Source of the DNA: Deltaproteobacteria bacterium
GTDB taxonomy: Bacteria; Desulfobacterota; Desulfobacteria; Desulfobacterales; JAUVVS01
Length of the DNA: 8,288 nt
Direction: 5' to 3'
Assembly (NCBI GenBank): GCA_030604545.1
Contig: JAUVVS010000066.1
Coordinates: 1 to 8,288, forward strand
The position numbers and the translations under genes were made by a program. Positions 6,534 through 8,288 of the stretch are shown here, piece by piece. The notes under the pieces are model-generated. The model saw nothing but the letters and a program-made list of their open reading frames with translations. It searched no databases and had not been told where the DNA came from. Every line of letters begins with the position of its first letter. The stretch's first letter is position 1.

Positions 6534-7182
6534 AATTTCCTCTTTCAATTATTGCTATTAACTCCATCAAATTATTTATTTCATAATTTGCACAATGTGC
6601 TTCGTTTTTGAGGTGTCCACGCCTAATAAATACCGTGGGTATATCACACTTAGATGCACCTGAAATATCGGTTAATGGATCATCACCGATAAATAAAACT
6701 GAATGACTATTCAACCCCAACTCGTTAAGGCATTTTTCATATGGTTTTTCGTGTGGCTTTTCAAATTCCCGTCCAAATTCCCGCGCATAAATAATGGAAT
6801 CAACAAATTTTTCAATTCCCAAACACCTGACCTTATTCTTTTGAGCATTAAGTACGCCATTAGTAACAATAGCTGTCTTAATCCCATTCTCCGATGAAAA
6901 CGTCAAAATCTCTTTAGCGTCGTCATACAGCGGTAAATGGATATTAATTGTATTATAGAGATAAAAGAGCTCCTCTTGAAGTTTGCTATCATAGAAATCA
7001 ATACTTTTTAAGATGTCAGTGAAAATATCCTTGCTCTTTAGCCGGAAATCATGCGTAAAAATCATTCTTATCTTTTCAAAATCAAGATCGTATTTCTTTG
7101 AAAACAATCTGAATATCTCCAGAAAATATAGATCTTCATTATAAAGAGTATTATCGAGATCGAAAATCAGACCCTTTGTCAT
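6496..7182 (-). CDS. HAD-superfamily hydrolase, probable sugar-phosphate phosphatase
   Basis: This is a 228-residue HAD hydrolase with a C1-type helical cap. Motif I is FDLDNTLY (7-14), with nucleophile D8 and acid/base D10. Motif II is TNG (107-109), motif III is one of the lysines in EKPHEKPYEK (141-150), and motif IV is IGDDPLTDI (165-173). Family members remove phosphate from sugar phosphates and similar metabolites; N-acylneuraminate-9-phosphatase is one relative by type. A 9-phosphatase would be unexpected beside NeuC, whose route gives an unphosphorylated sugar, so the substrate is unknown. The stop of the ATP-grasp gene and this ATG overlap as TGATG at 7180-7184, which suggests coupled translation and a shared function with the ligase. 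A GTG at 7191 is the alternative start, but no ribosome-binding sequence supports it. The region just before the motif III lysine carries small tandem repeats. Confidence 0.88.
   Translation of the reverse strand: MTKGLIFDLDNTLYNEDLYFLEIFRLFSKKYDLDFEKIRMIFTHDFRLKSKDIFTDILKSIDFYDSKLQEELFYLYNTINIHLPLYDDAKEILTFSSENGIKTAIVTNGVLNAQKNKVRCLGIEKFVDSIIYAREFGREFEKPHEKPYEKCLNELGLNSHSVLFIGDDPLTDISGASKCDIPTVFIRRGHLKNEAHCANYEINNLMELIAIIERGNCEEQESSGHNRH
6539..6543 (-). promoter_or_regulatory. Shine-Dalgarno site deciding the epimerase GTG start
   Basis: AGAGG on the minus strand is followed by five bases and then GTG at 6533. This spacing supports GTG over the in-frame TTG at 6548. It lies within the HAD coding region. 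Confidence 0.6.
6742..6785 (-). repeat. Two adjacent 12-bp tandem duplications within the HAD gene
   Basis: On the plus strand, 6742-6753 and 6754-6765 are near-copies (TGGTTTTTCGTG and TGGCTTTTCAAA). CAAATTCCCGTC (6762-6773) is followed by CAAATTCCCGCG (6774-6785). In the protein they give AREF-GREF then EKPH-EKPY, i.e. two doubled four-residue units in frame. Confidence 0.65.
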
Positions 7183-8222
7183 CAAATCCACACTTGACCG
7201 AAGTATCTTATAAAACGTTTTTTTTCGGAAAATAACTCTTTATCAACCAACACCTTTTCACCCCTCGCAATTTTGATTGCTTCGTAGGGGAAATTCAAAC
7301 CTATATGGCGATCAATCGCACATGACGCAGCAATGCGAGGGTTGAGGTCATAAAGGACAATTTGCCCGCTATTTGTGCTTATCCCAAGTTCCATGTTGTT
7401 GGTATAACTTAAATTGAAAAGCTCTATAGTTTTAGACGCAAAGCTCTCAATATCGGCATCGTAATAGACTTGGCCCCTGAAGGTTTGGGAAGCATTACCC
7501 CATTCTCGCGTATGTGTCAGGCTAATTATATTTGATCCATTTTGGCACAGTGAATAAACGCTATAAAATGGTTCAGTCAAAAACTCCATTATAATTAATT
7601 CCTCAAATTCATCCCTTTCTCTCAAAATGTTTTTAAAAAACTCCAACGGGTATTCCCCAGCAGGTTTTGATCTGAACACGGTATCGTAATCCAGATTTCC
7701 GCTCAATATATAGACACCACGCCCCCCCCTGCCAAAACGTGGTTTGATAACAACTTTGTTTTCCGGATAACCAAGTTCATACACTGCATTCATAAAATCC
7801 GAATAATTGTTTGCTAAATAATATTTTGGCGCAAATTGAGGAAGATTGTCTTTAATTGCCCCGTATACAGCAGCCTTATCGTACGCTTTAATGAGATCAT
7901 CGTAATCGTCAACCATAATCTTGGCACTAATTTTCTTCCTGTTCTTAGCTAAAGCAAGGTTGTCTTCATTACCACACGGCAACACCAGATCAATTGAATA
8001 TTGCCGCACAAGCCCATCAATTGCGTTAATAAATCCATCCTCGTCTTTACTGCTGTCAGGGACGATCTCGAAACGATCAACAAAACACCTACCAACCGCG
8101 AACTCAAACGGATCAACCCCGAGAATATAGATATCCTCTTTTCCATTCTTTTTTATTGATTGAATTACGTCAGGGCTCGTCATGCCCCCCACTGTTGTAA
8201 TAAGGATTTTAAATTCACTCAT
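7182..8222 (-). CDS. ATP-grasp ligase, carbamoyl-phosphate-synthase-like
   Basis: This 346-residue ATP-grasp enzyme would activate a carboxylate as an acyl phosphate and join it to an amine or other nucleophile. The N-terminal Rossmann-like pre-grasp domain covers about residues 1-105 (ILITTVGGMTSPDVIQSIK; LPCGNEDNLALAKN). The ATP-binding glycine loop is VIKPRFGRGGRGVYIL (158-173) and the adenine-side strand is ELIIMEFLTEP (208-218). The metal-binding strand is LYDLNPRIAASCA (290-302), where D292, N294 and R296 match the Glu-x-Asn-x-Arg pattern with Asp for Glu. This is the CarB-like class often found in polysaccharide and peptide-modification loci. A TTG at 8225 and an ATG at 8222 are adjacent; the ATG is preferred because GGGAGG lies 6 nt upstream. 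It overlaps the preceding gene by 8 nt and the HAD gene by 1 nt. Probable role, by inference: attaching an amino acid or other acid by an amide bond to the operon's amino sugar. The natural substrates are unknown. Confidence 0.88.
   Translation of the reverse strand: MSEFKILITTVGGMTSPDVIQSIKKNGKEDIYILGVDPFEFAVGRCFVDRFEIVPDSSKDEDGFINAIDGLVRQYSIDLVLPCGNEDNLALAKNRKKISAKIMVDDYDDLIKAYDKAAVYGAIKDNLPQFAPKYYLANNYSDFMNAVYELGYPENKVVIKPRFGRGGRGVYILSGNLDYDTVFRSKPAGEYPLEFFKNILRERDEFEELIIMEFLTEPFYSVYSLCQNGSNIISLTHTREWGNASQTFRGQVYYDADIESFASKTIELFNLSYTNNMELGISTNSGQIVLYDLNPRIAASCAIDRHIGLNFPYEAIKIARGEKVLVDKELFSEKKRFIRYFGQVWI
7722..7729 (-). repeat. G8 homopolymer in the ATP-binding loop codons of the ATP-grasp gene
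   Basis: Eight consecutive C on the plus strand (G on the coding strand) encode part of GRGGRG, the phosphate-binding glycine loop. The tract keeps the frame open as given. A slip of one base would truncate the ligase in its core domain. Confidence 0.85.
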
Positions 8223-8288
8223 CAAGCGCCTCCCTTAATTTACCGGCAATATAAACTGCATCTTCTTCTTTTATACCCAAATGTATCG
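8215..8288 (-). CDS. C-terminal tail of an upstream gene, possibly a DegT-type aminotransferase
   Basis: Only the last 23 residues are in the window, ending LGIKEEDAVYIAGKLREALDE before a TGA at 8215-8217. The other two minus-strand frames contain stops here, so this frame is the likely one. An amphipathic terminal helix of the form EED-xx-YIA-x-KLREAL resembles the end of several DegT-type sugar aminotransferases, such as LegC, which would suit the pathway. The tail is too short to identify the family securely. It overlaps the ATP-grasp start by 8 nt, so it is the preceding gene of the same operon. Confidence 0.5.
   Translation of the reverse strand, partial: IHLGIKEEDAVYIAGKLREALDE
8229..8234 (-). 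promoter_or_regulatory. Strong Shine-Dalgarno site for the ATP-grasp gene
   Basis: GGGAGG on the minus strand, 6 nt before the ATG at 8222 and inside the end of the upstream gene. It is one of the strongest ribosome-binding sequences in the window and fixes the start. Confidence 0.7.

Noticed and set aside
6098..6611. Overlapping plus-strand open frames of 113 and 150 codons
   Set aside because: Both are antisense to the well-supported epimerase and HAD genes. They are rich in Cys, His, Gln and Asn in a way typical of shadow frames, and no ribosome-binding site was seen.
7949..8146. Minus-strand open frame of 65 codons inside the ATP-grasp gene
   Set aside because: It is an alternative frame of a gene with clear motifs and has no independent support.

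Overview
The window is a slice of a bacterial surface-polysaccharide (nonulosonic acid) locus. Every gene that can be supported lies on the minus strand, so transcription runs from the right edge towards the left edge. The genes are packed as in an operon, with overlaps of a few bases or 1-nt gaps and several GTG or TTG starts. Strong Shine-Dalgarno sequences precede some genes (GGGAGG, AGAGG, AAGGGAG). The sequence does not fix the organism. Gene content fits an anaerobe-type Firmicute or a Desulfobacterota-like Gram-negative, but that is a guess. The right-hand genes and the flippase look richer in A+T than the left-end aminotransferase, which fits the mosaic build of exchanged polysaccharide loci.

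In transcription order: (1) the last residues of an unidentified upstream gene at 8215-8288; (2) an ATP-grasp ligase, 7182-8222; (3) a HAD-family phosphatase, 6496-7182; (4) a NeuC/LegG-type hydrolysing nucleotide-HexNAc 2-epimerase, 5364-6533; (5) a PIG-L/LmbE-type deacetylase, 4691-5362; (6) a LegX/PtmE-type CBS-domain plus sugar-1-phosphate nucleotidyltransferase, 3594-4652; (7) a NeuA/LegF-type CMP-nonulosonate cytidylyltransferase, 2855-3592, interrupted by one in-frame TAA at 3296-3298 but otherwise intact; (8) a 14-helix Wzx-type flippase, 1347-2852. A 119-bp gap with a possible terminator follows. Then come (9) a small cupin protein, 808-1227, and (10) a DegT/perosamine-synthase-like PLP sugar aminotransferase, 1-821, whose C-terminus runs off the left edge.

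Working model: LegX makes an NDP- (probably GDP-) activated amino sugar, the NeuC/LegG enzyme epimerises it and releases the nucleotide, a synthase outside the window adds pyruvate, and NeuA/LegF makes the CMP-sugar. A deacetylase and an ATP-grasp ligase in the same operon suggest that an N-acetyl group is removed and another acyl or aminoacyl group is attached. Wzx would flip the finished lipid-linked unit. The cupin and aminotransferase probably belong to a second amino-sugar module.

The two most notable points are the single premature stop in an otherwise conserved cytidylyltransferase and the deacetylase/ATP-grasp/HAD set inside a nonulosonate operon. No tRNA, rRNA, CRISPR array, insertion sequence or transposase was seen.
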